Shown: positions 45,094-55,747 of the stretch, in pieces
How positions within the stretch are numbered: position 1 is the stretch's first letter
How the letters are laid out: the number at the start of each line of letters is the position of its first letter
Assembly (NCBI GenBank): GCA_033782935.1
Contig: JAWQEG010000074.1
Coordinates: 62,001 to 126,000, forward strand
Length of the DNA: 64,000 nucleotides
Source: Petrolisthes cinctipes
Lineage: Eukaryota; Arthropoda; Malacostraca; Decapoda; Porcellanidae
Direction: 5' to 3'
Made by a program: the position numbers and the translations under genes
The notes under the pieces: generated by a model
What the model was told of the DNA's origin: nothing
Databases searched by the model: none
Seen by the model: only the letters and a program-made list of their open reading frames with translations

Positions 45094-46605
45094 CTGTACA
45101 ACGAGATTTGGAGGGGTCACACGTTTCCAAACTCGTGGCACTTTGCACATGTCATTCTCATACCGAATTGAGGGGGGGAAAGGGGGACCCCAGATCGACT
45201 ACGTCGTATCGCCCTATTGCGCTCACAAGTTGCTTATGCAAGGTCTTTGAGCGAATTGTTAATCGTAGGCTATTGCACTTTTTAAATTCCAGGAATTTGC
45301 TGGTTGACGAGCAGTGTGGCTTCCGTAAAGGTCGCCAGACGCTCGATCAGCTAGTAAACCTGGAAGTTCAAATTCAAGAGGCATTTGCCAAAAAACATCT
45401 TTTGATTGCAGTATTTTTAGATACTGAGAAAGCCTACGGCATGACGTGGCGACATGGCCTCCTCAGGAAACTATATGCAATGGGATTATGCGGTAACCTG
45501 CCCTTTTTTGTTAAAAATTTCATTTCTGACAGAACTTTCTCTGTCAAGCTTTTTTCGGAAACAGTCACTTTCTCGGACATAGTTGTCCAGGCAAACGTGG
45601 TTCCCATGGGAGTGTCCTGTCTCCGATCTTTTTTTTTTGTATGATGAATGACATTCTACCAGCTCCTCCTCGAAATCTTAAATACTCACTGTACGCCAAT
45701 GACTATGCAATATGGCACTCCAGCTGTAGTGCAGAGTTTTCAACAACTCAGATCCAATTGGCACTGGATTTGATTCACAATTAGGGCCTCCAGTGGGGTT
45801 TTAAGTTTTTAATATGAAAGAGTGTAGAGGTGATTTTCACTCATAGGAAGAAGCCAGACGTCCGGCTGACTATGGGTGACCACCCCTTACCTATTCAAAA
45901 TTCTACTAAATTCCTTGTATTGCATTTTGACAGTCGACTGACATGGCGAGTCCATGTCAGTCAGTTTAAAACTAAATGTCTACAAGAACTAAATTTGCTG
46001 AAGCACATTTCTGGTACCAAATGGGGAGTAGATAGGAAGTCATAATGCTACATAAAAAAAAGCCCTGATTAGATCTAGAGTAGATTATGGGTCAATAGTG
46101 TATGTTTCGGCATCTGAGTCTTCAATATTTCCATCCGTATACCGACGGCTCCAATGTGCGGGTGCAGGTGTGTGGTCGACCGAATGCCAGTGAAGATTCA
46201 GAATGCCGAATCACACATCGATTTTCCTTGCTGAACTTTTTACTAGCTTTGGATTTTGCCCTATCGACGACCCACGATAGGATAGTTATCTTTACTGATT
46301 CTCTAAGTTTACTTAAATTAAGGCTATTAAATCCTTGAATACAACTAACAATGAAACACAGGGTAATATCATTAGTAAGCTGTTTAGTGTCAATAAGTCA
46401 ATCAAGCTAATATGGGTACCTTCACATTATGGTATCTATGGCAATGACCAGGCTGAAAGACTAGCCGGGTCAACTGTTGATCTGGACCTTAGCATAGTCC
46501 GTAAGGATCTCAGGTGTTTTGTGTCCCTCATTAAATCTCGAATTAATCTCCAGTGGCAAAGGCAGTGGACCAGACTAGATATCAGTAATAAAGTTAAAAA
46601 AATAA
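45094..46605 (+). pseudogene. LINE-C2 ORF2: RT core, thumb, RNase H
   Basis: RT: SYRPIALTSCLCKVFERIVN, QCGFRKGRQTLDQLVNL, LLIAVFLDTEKAYGMTWRHG (motif A), then a decayed motif B (VVPMGVSCL) and YSLYANDYAIWHSS, where YADD has become YAND. Thumb: FLVLHFDSRLTWRVH and QLKTKCLQELNLLK-like text. RNase H: FHPYTDGSN, FALSTTHDRIVIFTDSLSLL and WVPSHYGIYGNDQAERLAGS. C-terminal: FVSLIKSRINLQWQRQWTRL up to the Harbinger-type insertion. Small deletions and stops occur throughout. Confidence 0.8.
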
Positions 46606-46614
46606 TAGAACCCG

Positions 46615-47921
46615 GGGGGCGGATGCACGAAAGACCTTAGCGGAGTGACCGTTAAGGTAACCTTAGGCAGTTTCACTAAGGGGATGGTAAGGTTGCTGCT
46701 ATGGTTGTATGCTCTATTGGCCTTAACATCAACCTTAGTGTTCCCTTAGGTGATCTTAGCAGTCGGCCATTCCCTTCCGACTATGGACCACCAGCTGACA
46801 TTCTCTGGGCCAATGAGAGGGCAGCTTCATAGACAAGTTAGGCAACATAAGCCAATCAGAAGTCAGTTGGGATGACAGCTTATCACAGAAAACAAACAAA
46901 TTACTCATATTCATTGCGTGAGTGCCGGCCGAGTGGGAGGGGAAGAATGTGTGAGATTTCTTGAGTATAGAAGGGTTTATTTTGGCATTTAATAACTTAA
47001 TATGGTAGAAGAGCCTCCTACTAAGCGTGCAAGACATGCAAATTATACTGCAGCTGATGAAGAACTCATGATTATGATAACTGAATGGAAAAAAAAATAA
47101 CACATTTTCTGGTGGCTTCCATTCGTCCACATCACACCAGAATACACGTTGATTTAGTATGTAGGCTATAGGGTCATTTGTTTCCTAGCATAGTTTGGAG
47201 GATTAAGAAACTTTGAATTTGCCGACTTCATAACAGGGGCCTAGGCCTAGCTATTACAACCAGAGTATGCCGAGATTTCTGACCACCTTAATTCCTCTCT
47301 TACTGTCTATTTTTCTTCTCTATTTATGTGAAGGTTGTAGTTGTGGTAGTAGTGAATGTGGTGGTGATGATTCCCGTTTAGATGATTTTCCAAACTTACC
47401 ATTCCCTGTGTAATGTTTGTTGTTGTGGTAGGACAATGGTGGTAGTTGTAGTAGACCAATACAGTGTCGGAACATAAAAAATAAATAATTATGGTGAGAA
47501 AAGAGCATCTATTCAAGGATATAATTTAAAAATAATAACAAATAAAAGCATTTATAACCTATGTGATTTTTCTGTCTTTTATAGTATAACTTGGTTATTA
47601 AAAATTTGCTTATTAGTAAAGATTAGCACAGCAGTACAATAATACCATAATTGATGTGCACAGCGTACCATAATTTTGAGGAAAGTACCATAATTTCGGC
47701 ATTACTGTACGATAATTTGGGCAGGTCGGCAGCACAACGCTCCACTATTCAACCCTACGGTCGTCTAAAGGGTGCTCTCGACCACCCGTAGCCGTAAGGT
47801 TAAAGATGTCCGCCACAATTGCCGCTAAGGTGTTTCGTGCATACCACCTTAGTGAGTTAAGGGCAAAAATGGCGGCTAAGGTAACTTAACGGCCGCTAAG
47901 GTCTTTCGTGCATCCGCCCCC
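46615..47921. mobile_element. Harbinger-type DNA transposon, non-autonomous
   Basis: Terminal inverted repeats begin GGGGGCGGATGCACGAAAGA and are identical for 29 bases, then similar for about 25 more. The insert separates AATAGAACCC from TGGGCTACGTCATC, contiguous in LINE-C1. C/G runs hide the exact duplication. A Myb/SANT-like start (47002-47100) supports PIF/Harbinger. A second TIR-like block (GTGTTTCGTGCATACC) occurs at about 47830 inside the right end. Confidence 0.8.
47002..47100 (+). pseudogene. Remnant of a Harbinger Myb/SANT-like protein
   Basis: A 32-codon frame reads KRARHANYTAADEELMIMIT and EWKKK before TAA. Harbinger elements encode a second, Myb/SANT-type DNA-binding protein that escorts the transposase to the TIRs, and its N-terminus commonly has this basic R/K-R-x-N-(F/Y)-T-x-x-E-E pattern. 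The frame ends in an A run, which may be a slipped homopolymer or a lost splice site. No DDE transposase was found in the element. Confidence 0.55.
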
Positions 47922-48190
47922 TGGGCTACGTCATCATGGCGTAGCCTTAGGGATGAGGAGGTGTTGGCCCGTCTTCGGGTCAATGCCACCAGACTAACAC
48001 TTTTATTAATACCACGCATATTACTATTTCGTGAGAAATATGAGGGGCAACGACACCAACTTAAACAATATTTCAAGCACAAAAATATGTTCTAACCATA
48101 AACAATATTCTATGAAATGATAAGAATATTATAAATAAACTGATAAGTTTTCTGAGGGAGACAAAACTTTATGATCTAATATAAATTGAT
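47922..48190 (+). pseudogene. LINE-C2 ORF2 end and 3' UTR
   Basis: Starting at TGGGCTACGTCATCATGGCG it mirrors LINE-C1 31532-31850. It lacks about 100 bases of the zinc-type region (the text jumps from CCAGACTAAC to an IIIF-like piece) and ends KLISFLRETKLYDLI-like. The UTR with AATAAA and the TAG repeats follows to 48276. Confidence 0.75.
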
Positions 48191-48283
48191 ATAATAAAAT
48201 GGAACCATTGGCTTCATGACCTTTGGCTACACGCCACTGGTTGATAGCCAATAAATCCAATAAGTAGTAGTAGTAGACTCTCA

Positions 48284-48555
48284 AACTCCAGACACGGAAG
48301 TAAGACTACCCGGTGTTCTCCTTAGATTGCTATTGTGACAGGGAAATGTATTGATTTTGTTCCTCAGAATAACGAGGATCTTCAGTACTTTATGTTAATG
48401 TTTGCGTGTCATCTTTGATGTGTTAAATGTTAAAATTGGGGCTGTGCTAATTACTGTGGTTTTCAACCTAGGAGGCGGGATCCTACCCTCGTCAAGGGCC
48501 GGGCGAGAGAGGCATCCTGCATATGTATCCATGGAGGCAGGAGTGAGGTTATCCA
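48284..48555. other. Stretch without recognisable gene
   Basis: This is the flank on the far side of the LINE-C2 insertion. By the target duplication it was once adjacent to the tail of LINE-C1. No motif was recognised. Confidence 0.5.
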
Positions 48556-48777
48556 CTACTCCTTTGTGTCGACTCCGTATGGGGGTATTGCTTGCATTGA
48601 TGGTGTGGGCTGTACTTTAAGGGTTTTGGCGTCCCTTCGGCCCCAGCAACGAGCTTTTTGTTCTTCAACTGTCCCTTTTTTCTTTCTATTCCTTCCTGCT
48701 TGCTGTCTCACCTCTTTATCACCTTTTTCTGGCGCTATATGACCTCGCTGTTGCGGCGCCTAATATCAATCAATCCT
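48556..48777 (+). mobile_element. LINE-T 3' tail, copy 3
   Basis: GTGTGGGCTGTACTTTAAGG ... GACCTCGCTGTTGCGGCGCC, then TAATATCAATCAATC. This is the most complete tail of the three copies. The CTGTTGCGCC-like end and ATCA repeats resemble the LINE-B terminus at 51500-51575. Confidence 0.65.
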
Positions 48778-49186
48778 TGGTGTCGGATGGTGACCCATAG
48801 CCTCGAGGAGCAGTATTCCCTGCCGGTGGTATTTGTGTTGGAGATTGTCAGCTGCCCATTGCTGCTGATGGTGGATGTGAGCCGATGTGGCCAGTAGAGT
48901 GCTTCGAACCAGTCACCGGGACTATGGGGAGGGTGTGAGGTGCCTTAAATCTGCCTCTCCTACTCCTAGTGCGATACCATTGACAGGGAAGTACCTAGCG
49001 GGGATTTAGTGATTCATTGTATGCTTAATGTTGTGGAGCACCTATAATACATGTTTTGGATTTATGATATTGTAAATAAATGTTTGTTTTGTTTCTCCTC
49101 GTTTTCCGCGTCCTCAGAATGGTCAAGCCTCAATAAGATACAAGATCCTGGGTATTCCTTTACAACAATATATTTATGATTCTGTA
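48778..49186. other. Stretch without recognisable gene
   Basis: There is an AATAAATG poly(A)-signal-like motif near 49075. It could be the 3' end of a transcript or an LTR, but no domain or duplicated terminus supports either. Confidence 0.4.
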
Positions 49187-49190
49187 TTAA

Positions 49191-49395
49191 GGAAGGCAAA
49201 AAGTAAAGGGAAACCCAACAAGATTTTGTACATCTTTATTCATTGATCACTACAGCATAACTATTATTGCTACAATCAAAGGAATATGTTCAATGTGCTG
49301 TTTGTTCATCTACAACACACTTTATTCCTGTACTACAAGCATCTGAAACATATCCTCAGTAATCTAGGTGAGTTTTCATTCACTTTTTGCCTTCC
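49191..49395. mobile_element. MITE (205 bp) with TTAA duplication
   Basis: TTAA at 49187-49190 and 49396-49399; the TIR GGAAGGCAAAAAGT is perfect at both ends. The duplication fits Kolobok or piggyBac. No coding capacity. Confidence 0.85.
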
Positions 49396-49403
49396 TTAAT
49401 ACA

Positions 49404-51294
49404 GTATCTTAATGTATTGTAACAGCTTTCTAAGGGAGTTTCTCAGTGGTCGCAGTTTTTGGGTGAGGGTTGGTACAGCCCTCTCAGTACCCATTGCACA
49501 GGAGGAGGGCGTCCCCCAGGGAAGTGTCCTCAGCGTCACATTTTTTGCAGTAGCAATTAATGCCATTGCCTCAACCCTTCCGGATGGTATAGCCAACTCG
49601 ATGTACGTTGACGACCTAGCGGTCTGGTTTGCTGCTTCCGTATGCCAGTGGTTGGGTGGCGCATGCAGCTTTCCCTCAACAGGGTGTTGCATTGGGCTGG
49701 TTCTCATGGGTTTCGATTTTCTCCCGCCAAGACAGTTGCTATGCACTTCTGCTGAAAGGTGTCTACCCTGATCCGTACTTATTCATGTATGGTCATTGGA
49801 TTTGTTGTGCCGAGGAGACTCGCTTTTTGGGTCTCCTCTTTGACAAACATTTGACTTGGGTTCCTCACTTACATACACTTAATTAAGGTATCTTGCCTCA
49901 AGGCTCTTAACGTGTTGAGGGTCCTGTGCCATAGGTCCTGGGGGGCTGATTGGGCCACCCTCCTCCACCTATACCATGCTCTTATTAGGTTAAAACTCGA
50001 CTATGAGTGTGAGGTGTACTCCTCTACCACGGATGCCTGTCTCAAAGTCTTTGACCCTGTTCATCATGCTAGGGTACGTCAGGCGACCGGAGCCTTCAGG
50101 TCATCCCGAATCCCCAGTCTCTTGGTGGACGCTGATGAGCCAACTCTTGATCTCCATCGCCAGTCCTTGATAGTTCGTTGTTGGCATCAATTACATCGAC
50201 TTCCTGACTCCCTTCCATGCTTGGTGATGTCATCTGATATCATTTCTCAGTACTACCTATTACATCCTCGTACACATTGGCCCTTTGGCTCATGGGTCAG
50301 GAAGGCTATGGAGGAGATGGGCATTGATGACTTCCAGATTTGTCCGGTGTGGGTCCCCAGGGTGGCTCCATGCTTTTCAGACAAGAAGGAATCTCTTCCT
50401 CCTCCAGTGGCTCGTTCCCTCTTTTTAGAACATGCCTTTCTTCACAGGGGGTCCCTCCCTGTGTACACTGATGGGTCAAAGTCTGATGCTGGAGTTAGTT
50501 TTTGGGCTGTCATTCCTGACTTTTGTCGTGGCGGCAGGCTACCTTCTGTCATGTCCATCTTTGCTGCCGAGCTCTCGGCCATTTTATATGCCCTCCAAGT
50601 TATTTTTTCTCTCCCACAGCCTTCTTTTACTATTTTAGTGATTCCTGTAGTGCCTTGCAGGCCTTGTGCAATTTTAACTATTTTCATCCCCTGGTGTTGG
50701 CCATTCTCGAGTAGCTTGTCCTCCTGGGTCGTTGTGGCTGCAGAGTTACATTTTGTTGGGTCCTGGCTCATGTGGATGAAGATGGGAATGAGCGGGCTGA
50801 CGCCCTGGCTAAGGCTGCGGCTTCCAATTCTTAGCCTCCTGCCAGACATCATCCCTTACCTGCAGTGGACCTACGACCCTACATAGATGCTGTCATTCGT
50901 TACTGCTGACAGGACAGATGGGACGCTGTCGGGGCTAACCAGGCGGGCATCCGCCAGCGCCTAAGTTTGTAGAGCAACAGCGGCCTGTCCCACCGGTGGG
51001 AGACGGCTCTTGCCCGTCTCCGCATTGGTCACACGCGGGTTTTTAATGGAGAGGGCACACCCTCCCTACTGTGATGATTGTCTGGTCCCTCTGACAGTGC
51101 GGCATCTTCATGCCGAGTGTCCTAGCCCTGGGGACATTCGTCGTAGGCACTTCTCCGAGTACCGGGTGGGTGATCGTTCTTACAGTCTCTCCCAGGTGCT
51201 CGGGGAGGAGGCTTGTAGTGTGGGAGGGAACACCTTTTCCTTTGTGGAGGAGGCTGGCCTCCTACACAAATTGCAAATTTTAAAATTAATATGA
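49404..51294 (+). pseudogene. LINE-B2 ORF2: RT, RNase H, C-terminus
   Basis: RT: SFLREFLSGRSFWVRVG, QEEGVPQGSVLSVTFFAVAI (motif B) and SMYVDDLAVWFAAS (intact YVDD box). After a frameshift: ETRFLGLLFDKHLTWVPHL, then ALIRLKLDYECEVYSSTTDA and VRQATGAFRSSRIPSL (thumb). RNase H: PVYTDGSKSDAGVSFW, IFAAELSAILYALQ, and GNERADALAKAA in a shifted frame. C-terminal: CLVPLTVRHLHAECPSPGDI. Frameshifts occur at about 49660, 49890, 50620, 50850 and 51010. Confidence 0.8.
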
Positions 51295-51575
51295 CTTTTT
51301 TTTTTTTTTTTTAGGTAGGTGAAGTTTAATGTTTCTTTCGTTCATATTTTAATTCTTTTATATATTTAATTTAAATAGGTTAATTGAGTAATATGTGATT
51401 TTTAGATGATATGGCTTTTTATTCATGCTGCTTGTCCCTTTCAGGGTAGTGAAAATTATTTAATATTTGTACCGTTTTTATTAATGATGTAAATGACTAT
51501 CTTATGTTGGGCGGTATATGACCCTAGCTGTTGCGCCACCAGATGCCTAGTGGCATCTATAAATCAATCAATCGG
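49404..51575 (+). mobile_element. LINE-B copy 2 (RT to 3' end)
   Basis: It contains the RT palm end, thumb, RNase H and zinc-type end, and a 3' UTR ending GGCATCTATAAATCAATCAATC. It shares the 3' part with LINE-B1 (9407-10625). It is 5'-truncated close to the TTAA MITE. Confidence 0.8.
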
Positions 51576-51815
51576 TGAACCCCAGGGGTGTTTTTATTGG
51601 CTTCTTTTATTGAGGATGAGGGATTAGAGGTTTTAAATACGGGAGATGTGACACATATTAATAGCTCTACTGGGACTTTTACCGCCATTGACATTTCTCT
51701 CTGCTCGCCTTGTGCTCTGTAGGATTTTACTTGGAGTGTGTTGGCCGATTTATATGGTAGTGACCACTTCCCTATACTCTTGGAAAATAACAGGTACGAA
51801 CTGCAGTCTTGTTTA
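51576..51815 (+). pseudogene. LINE endonuclease fragment (LINE-K/B type)
   Basis: Across frames: DEGLEVLNTGDVTHINSSTG, FTAIDISLCSPCAL and VLADLYGSDHFPILLENNRY, the C-terminal part of an APE domain (D-S/SDH motifs). It is nearly the reverse complement of 12640-12800. It directly follows the LINE-B2 tail, head-to-tail. Confidence 0.75.
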
Positions 51816-53054
51816 CTTTACCAAATTGGGCCTGATTTGGTAATGAAAAATACCAAATGGCAACCCTGGAATGTGGCTGGTGCCGCCCCATTAGACATTG
51901 AGTACTGACTACCGAGTACCGAGTGTCCGAGTACTAGTAGACAGTAGCCGTCTGGCTGTCATGGTGTGAGAATGTTAGTACTGGTCTCTTTGCTGACTGA
52001 GTCTGACTCCCTCCCACTCTATGCCAGACTAAATGTCCACCATTAAAACACTAAATGACAACTTATTTCACAATAACATATGAATGAATTACATAACTAT
52101 AAATTATCATTATGGGAGCTATTACAAAGTTCTCTATTTTCTGTTTTTCCTTACAAAACACATTCAGTATGTTCGTCCATGAATGTAAATTTTAATATTC
52201 TCTAATTAGAAATATAATTATAAGGGATCAAGAACAATTACTATTTCCAATTCATTATTATAAAATACTGAAAGTATGTGAGTACTTCAGAACAAGAGAA
52301 AACTCTGAAAACTCAGAGAAAACTCAGAGAAAAGTAGTGGTTAGGGAAACGCACGTCATTCTCCTCCAACTATCAACACCATACAGAGGTGCGACCGTGT
52401 GACGGTGAGTCTCACATGTGTAGTCAGGAATACCAACACTACATATCACGGTCCATAAGGGTGGTGTTGAAACTTTTCTTGCCGACTGTACCTATTTTTT
52501 ACTCTCAGTGTGTGGGCTGTGAGACACTCTTCATATGTGCATTCCCAAGGGCCTTAACCCTCATCGAAGAAGGATTATCTCTCTCTCTCTCTCTCAAAAT
52601 ATTAACATTTTTATAAAATCCATTGCAGATAACTCAACACTGACAACCGAAGATAGAGGTGTCAAGAGTCCTTGGAATTAAAGTAGAAACAGTAAAACAA
52701 TAAATATATCTCGATCACTCTAATACACAATAATAACACTAAAAAAGATGCAGTAACAAAGACACAGAAACAGTGTGTAACACAGGAATATAACGAAATA
52801 AAAAGTAAAAACAGTATAGCCTATACTTGCCTTTCATTCCCTTCACATCAATAATATTTAACATATTGTCTTATATTCAAAATTCGATCATTCGATTTGA
52901 TGTGCACATCAAACACTTTTCCTAATGACCCCCCCCCCCTCCCCCCCACACACACATTTAACTCGAAGAGGACACAGCAGTGAGAGTTCCCCCATAAAAT
53001 TATCCATTTTCTCTCTTTGCGTTTGTTGGTGGGCGATGACATTTGGCCTTGACG
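51816..53054. other. 1.2 kb without recognisable gene
   Basis: AT-rich. It contains (TC)n at about 52579-52597, a run of C at 52929-52946, and GAAAACTCAGAGAAAACTCA-type short tandem text near 52300-52330. No coding motif was seen. Confidence 0.5.
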
Positions 53055-53390
53055 TCACGACTTGTGGGACTGACACTCCACCCCTGAAATTGATATGCTG
53101 TCTGGGGCGGTTAATGGTTTGACCAGGTATTCCTTGGTCATGACCAATACCTTGAAAATCGTGTGAGTTGAAGTGAAGCCGTCTGTGAGTAGAAGTGGAA
53201 AACATTTACGATCGGGAAGATTGTCCAATATTTTACCAACTGCCATACCAAAATTCCATAGGAGCTCGTTCTCTGCTGAAAGGATAATGAATAGATATTT
53301 ATGGGTGATTTCAAAACAAAACAGTCCACAATGCATGATAACGAAATATACAACTGACATAGGAATTTTAAGTGACCGTGAAAATGACAT
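53055..53390 (-). CDS. Unidentified minus-strand open frame (111 codons)
   Basis: I do not recognise this. The frame begins MSFSRSLKIPMSVVYFVIMH and includes NFGMAVGKILDNLPDRKCFP and LLLTDGFTSTHTIFKVLVMT, a mix of hydrophobic and polar text unlike the low-complexity artefacts elsewhere. No splice context was established. A sequence close to its 3' part (ACCAAGGAATACCTGGTCAA) recurs at 54047-54073, so it may belong to a repeat. It could be a host exon, a decayed element or chance. Confidence 0.25.
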   Translation of the reverse strand: MSFSRSLKIPMSVVYFVIMHCGLFCFEITHKYLFIILSAENELLWNFGMAVGKILDNLPDRKCFPLLLTDGFTSTHTIFKVLVMTKEYLVKPLTAPDSISISGVECQSHKS

Positions 53391-53861
53391 CGCTTATAGA
53401 ATGTCCGGTCTACATAGGAAGCAATGCTGAAAAATCAATGTATTTTGATCACAAGGCCTCAACATAAGTGTCTAACAGTATCAAGTCCGGTCTATATGGT
53501 AAGCAATGTTGAAAAATTAATATACAGTATTAAGATCACAGGGCCTCATGTGTGTCTCACAGTAACAAGTCTATGGCATGGATGTTATGTGCGTAAAAGC
53601 TGGATTACTTTTCTAAAACATTTCATGGTAAAAGCATGATGTAAAAAATATACGGTCATTTGATTGACAGTTCCCAAAAAGCAGGCAAAGCAAATTTGTT
53701 TGAGAAGTTTTGACACATACTGTGCATTTATGTTACCATCCATAACATAGACTGTAAGAAGATGGCAAGCATCTCGATTGTTAACTCTTGATTGTTATAA
53801 GAATGCCTTTTTATTCTTTGCCTGACATTTCCTCAACATCGTCACGTGGAACATAAAGGTA
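53391..53861. other. Stretch without recognisable gene; short duplicated text
   Basis: GTCCGGTCTA...AAGCAATG(C/T)TGAAAAAT occurs at about 53402 and 53486, with AGTGTCTAACAGTATCAAG / TGTGTCTCACAGTAACAAG after each. This is an imperfect direct duplication of about 80 bp. No coding motif was seen. Confidence 0.6.
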
Positions 53862-54075
53862 CAGTCGTGAACCAAAGTTTCGCCACCCCCTGGCTGGCAG
53901 GAGGGTGAGGACAGATAGGCTGAACGATCAGAAAAACTGGTGTATTGAGTTGGTAATGAGACCACGAACCCGAAGTCATGGAAAGTAGATATTACATTGT
54001 CTCGTTACCAACTCGATACACCAGTTTGTCTGATCGTTCAGCCCATGGCCAAGGAATACATGGTCAAACCGTTTC
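53862..54075. repeat. Inverted-repeat element with Tc1-like edge
   Basis: AGGCTGAACGATCAGAAAAACTGGTGTATTGAGTT... (53918-53963) pairs with 53999-54044, arms of about 46 bp. The left side starts GTACAGTCGTGAACCAAAG...TTTCGCCACCCCC, like a Tc1/mariner terminus, and the right side has GTTTCGCTCCACGATCTCC. Probably a non-autonomous Tc1-type remnant. Confidence 0.55.
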
Positions 54076-54149
54076 GCTCCACGATCTCCCACGAGGGGGG
54101 GGGGGTGAGTTATTCTGTGACGTAGGGTATCGGGATGACCCGCGGTCCG

Positions 54150-55215
54150 TGATGGGTTCTTGTCACCACGGAAGAAGGAGGCCACTGGCTGTGCGCCTCC
54201 ACCTGCTAGCCGAACAACTACAAATAGACCTCGGGGACTGCGTCAAGTTCATCACCACCAAGATACCACCCTGGGAGACACCCAACTTCGGCGTCAACAC
54301 ATCGTGGTTAACATCATCAAAAGAAAAGGCGCCGGAGTTGGAGATACACCACCTGTTTGGTGGTATCATCCGCAGTCACCTGGGGTCTCACCAAGTGTAC
54401 ACTGACGGCTCCAAGTCAGATGAATGTGTGGGTGCGAGTGTATGGTCGAGTGAATGTGAACTTAGGTACAGATTGCCGATACATACATCTGTGTTTACAG
54501 CTGAACTTTTCGCTATAGACAAAGCTATAGACTATGCACTAAATTCTCGTCATAATTCAATAGTCATTTTCTCAGACTCCAAGTCAGCCCTTCAGGCAAT
54601 TAACTCATGTCAAACTATTTCCAATGAAATCCAGGGTCGCATCATTAATAAGTTGCACTTATGCAACAAGTCCTTCACTCTGATCTGGGTGCCCGGGCAT
54701 TGTCGTATTTATGGCAATGAACTGGCAGACTTACTTGCGAAATCGGCTGTAGAGCTCGAGGAGACTTGGGACGTCTCTCGTGATCTACAGTCGTGTCTAT
54801 CCCTCGCAAAGTAATCAATTAATCTTCTGTGGCAAGGTCAGTGGACCAGACTTAACATCAACACCATCAAGCCTCAACTGGGTAATTGGGCCACAGCCAA
54901 CCGGCCCAATAGATTAGAAGAACGTATCCTGGCAAGATTGAGAACAAACTGCACCAGAATAACTCATCTAGAACCATATATAGACAAACGTTTTCCACCG
55001 CATTGTAACACCTGCAATGCGGTGTTATCTATCAGTCATATCATCCTGCATTGTCGACGATTTGTGGGGGAACGTGCTTCCCTCATAAGTTACTGTGATG
55101 CAATAAAAGTCCCCTTCACACTCTCAGCTCTCTTAGGTGATGGGGATGGTGGTGTGACTGATAAATTGATGACTTTCTTGAGGGAGACTGAACTGATCAG
55201 AGTGATGTGACTTTA
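54150..55215 (+). mobile_element. LINE-C-related fragment (LINE-C3), 3' part
   Basis: RNase H and C-terminal segment homologous to LINE-C1/C2 but diverged (for example YTDGSKSDECVGASVWSSEC), so it is a sister family. The 3' end runs into TAGGTTTAGCGATT repeats and (AAT)n. Confidence 0.75.
54180..55210 (+). pseudogene. LINE-C3 RNase H and C-terminus
   Basis: One long frame to 54812 holds LHLLAEQLQIDLGDCVKFIT, VYTDGSKSDECVGASVW, FTAELFAIDKAIDYAL, IVIFSDSKSALQAIN and WVPGHCRIYGNELADLLAKS, a complete RNase H triad. A TAA at 54810-54812 (SLAK-stop-SINLLWQGQW) interrupts. The same frame continues and then reads RLRTNCTRITHLEPYIDKRF, CNTCNAVLSISHIILHC and MTFLRETELIRVM to TGA at 55208-55210. Only one clear stop is seen, so the copy is fairly recent. 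Confidence 0.8.
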
Positions 55216-55299
55216 TATGTGTTTTGTTTCTTTCCATCTTGTATATATTTTTGAATTTATAAATATTTTCTGTGTTGTGTATTGTGTATATATATGATG

Positions 55300-55375
55300 T
55301 ATTAGCTAGGTTTAGCGATTGTCTAAAATAGGTTTAGCGATTTGTCTATCTAGGTTTAGCGATTGGCTGGAATAG
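55300..55375. repeat. Short tandem repeat, unit TAGGTTTAGCGATT
   Basis: Three imperfect copies, spaced 17-26 bp apart by TGTCTAAAA/TGTCTATC, in the 3' flank of LINE-C3. Confidence 0.8.
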
Positions 55376-55514
55376 GTATTTGTCTAGTTAGCTATTGGTT
55401 GAGTAGGTACATAGATTTGTTTATTAGCTAGGATGTAAAATTAAGGTACATTTTTATTTGTATAAAGTTACAAGACAAAACAATTAGTATATAAGTTTAG
55501 TTTTAAGTTTGAAT

Positions 55515-55516
<2 letters not shown>

Positions 55517-55566
<50 letters not shown>
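55517..55566. repeat. (AAT)n microsatellite
   Basis: About 16 AAT/TAA units. It may be the tail of LINE-C3 or an independent microsatellite. AT-rich AAATAA text continues to about 55645. Confidence 0.95.
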
Positions 55567-55568
<2 letters not shown>

Positions 55569-55747
55569 GCATAAAATAATATGCAAAGAGTTAAAATAAA
55601 AATAATAATACATAAATAAAATAACAAAAGTAAATAAAAAAAAATGAAATTCATCTCCGACAACACACCCGTTTTCTTTTGACATAGTATACTTGTGTAT
55701 TCCTCGTCACGTACAGTGCGTGTGATGCGAGTGTCTTGACCATAAAA

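Larger units (their letters stand above)
31934..48276 (+). mobile_element. LINE-C copy 2, near full length (about 4.9 kb net) with four nested insertions
   Basis: ACTCTCA at 31927-31933 and 48277-48283 is the target duplication. The 5' copy abuts the TAG tail of LINE-C1. ORF1, endonuclease, RT, RNase H and a TAG-repeat tail occur in order once four inserts are set aside: 34199-41413, 42187-44796, 44797-45084 and 46615-47921. The I-like clade (APE-RT-RNase H) is my inference. Confidence 0.8.

Noticed and set aside
47307..47516. His/Tyr-rich minus-strand frame inside the Harbinger-type element
   Set aside because: Low-complexity GTGGTGATG-type DNA; no transposase motif.
48900..49100. Possible LTR or gene 3' end with AATAAATG
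   Set aside because: No duplicated flank, partner LTR or coding exon could be found.
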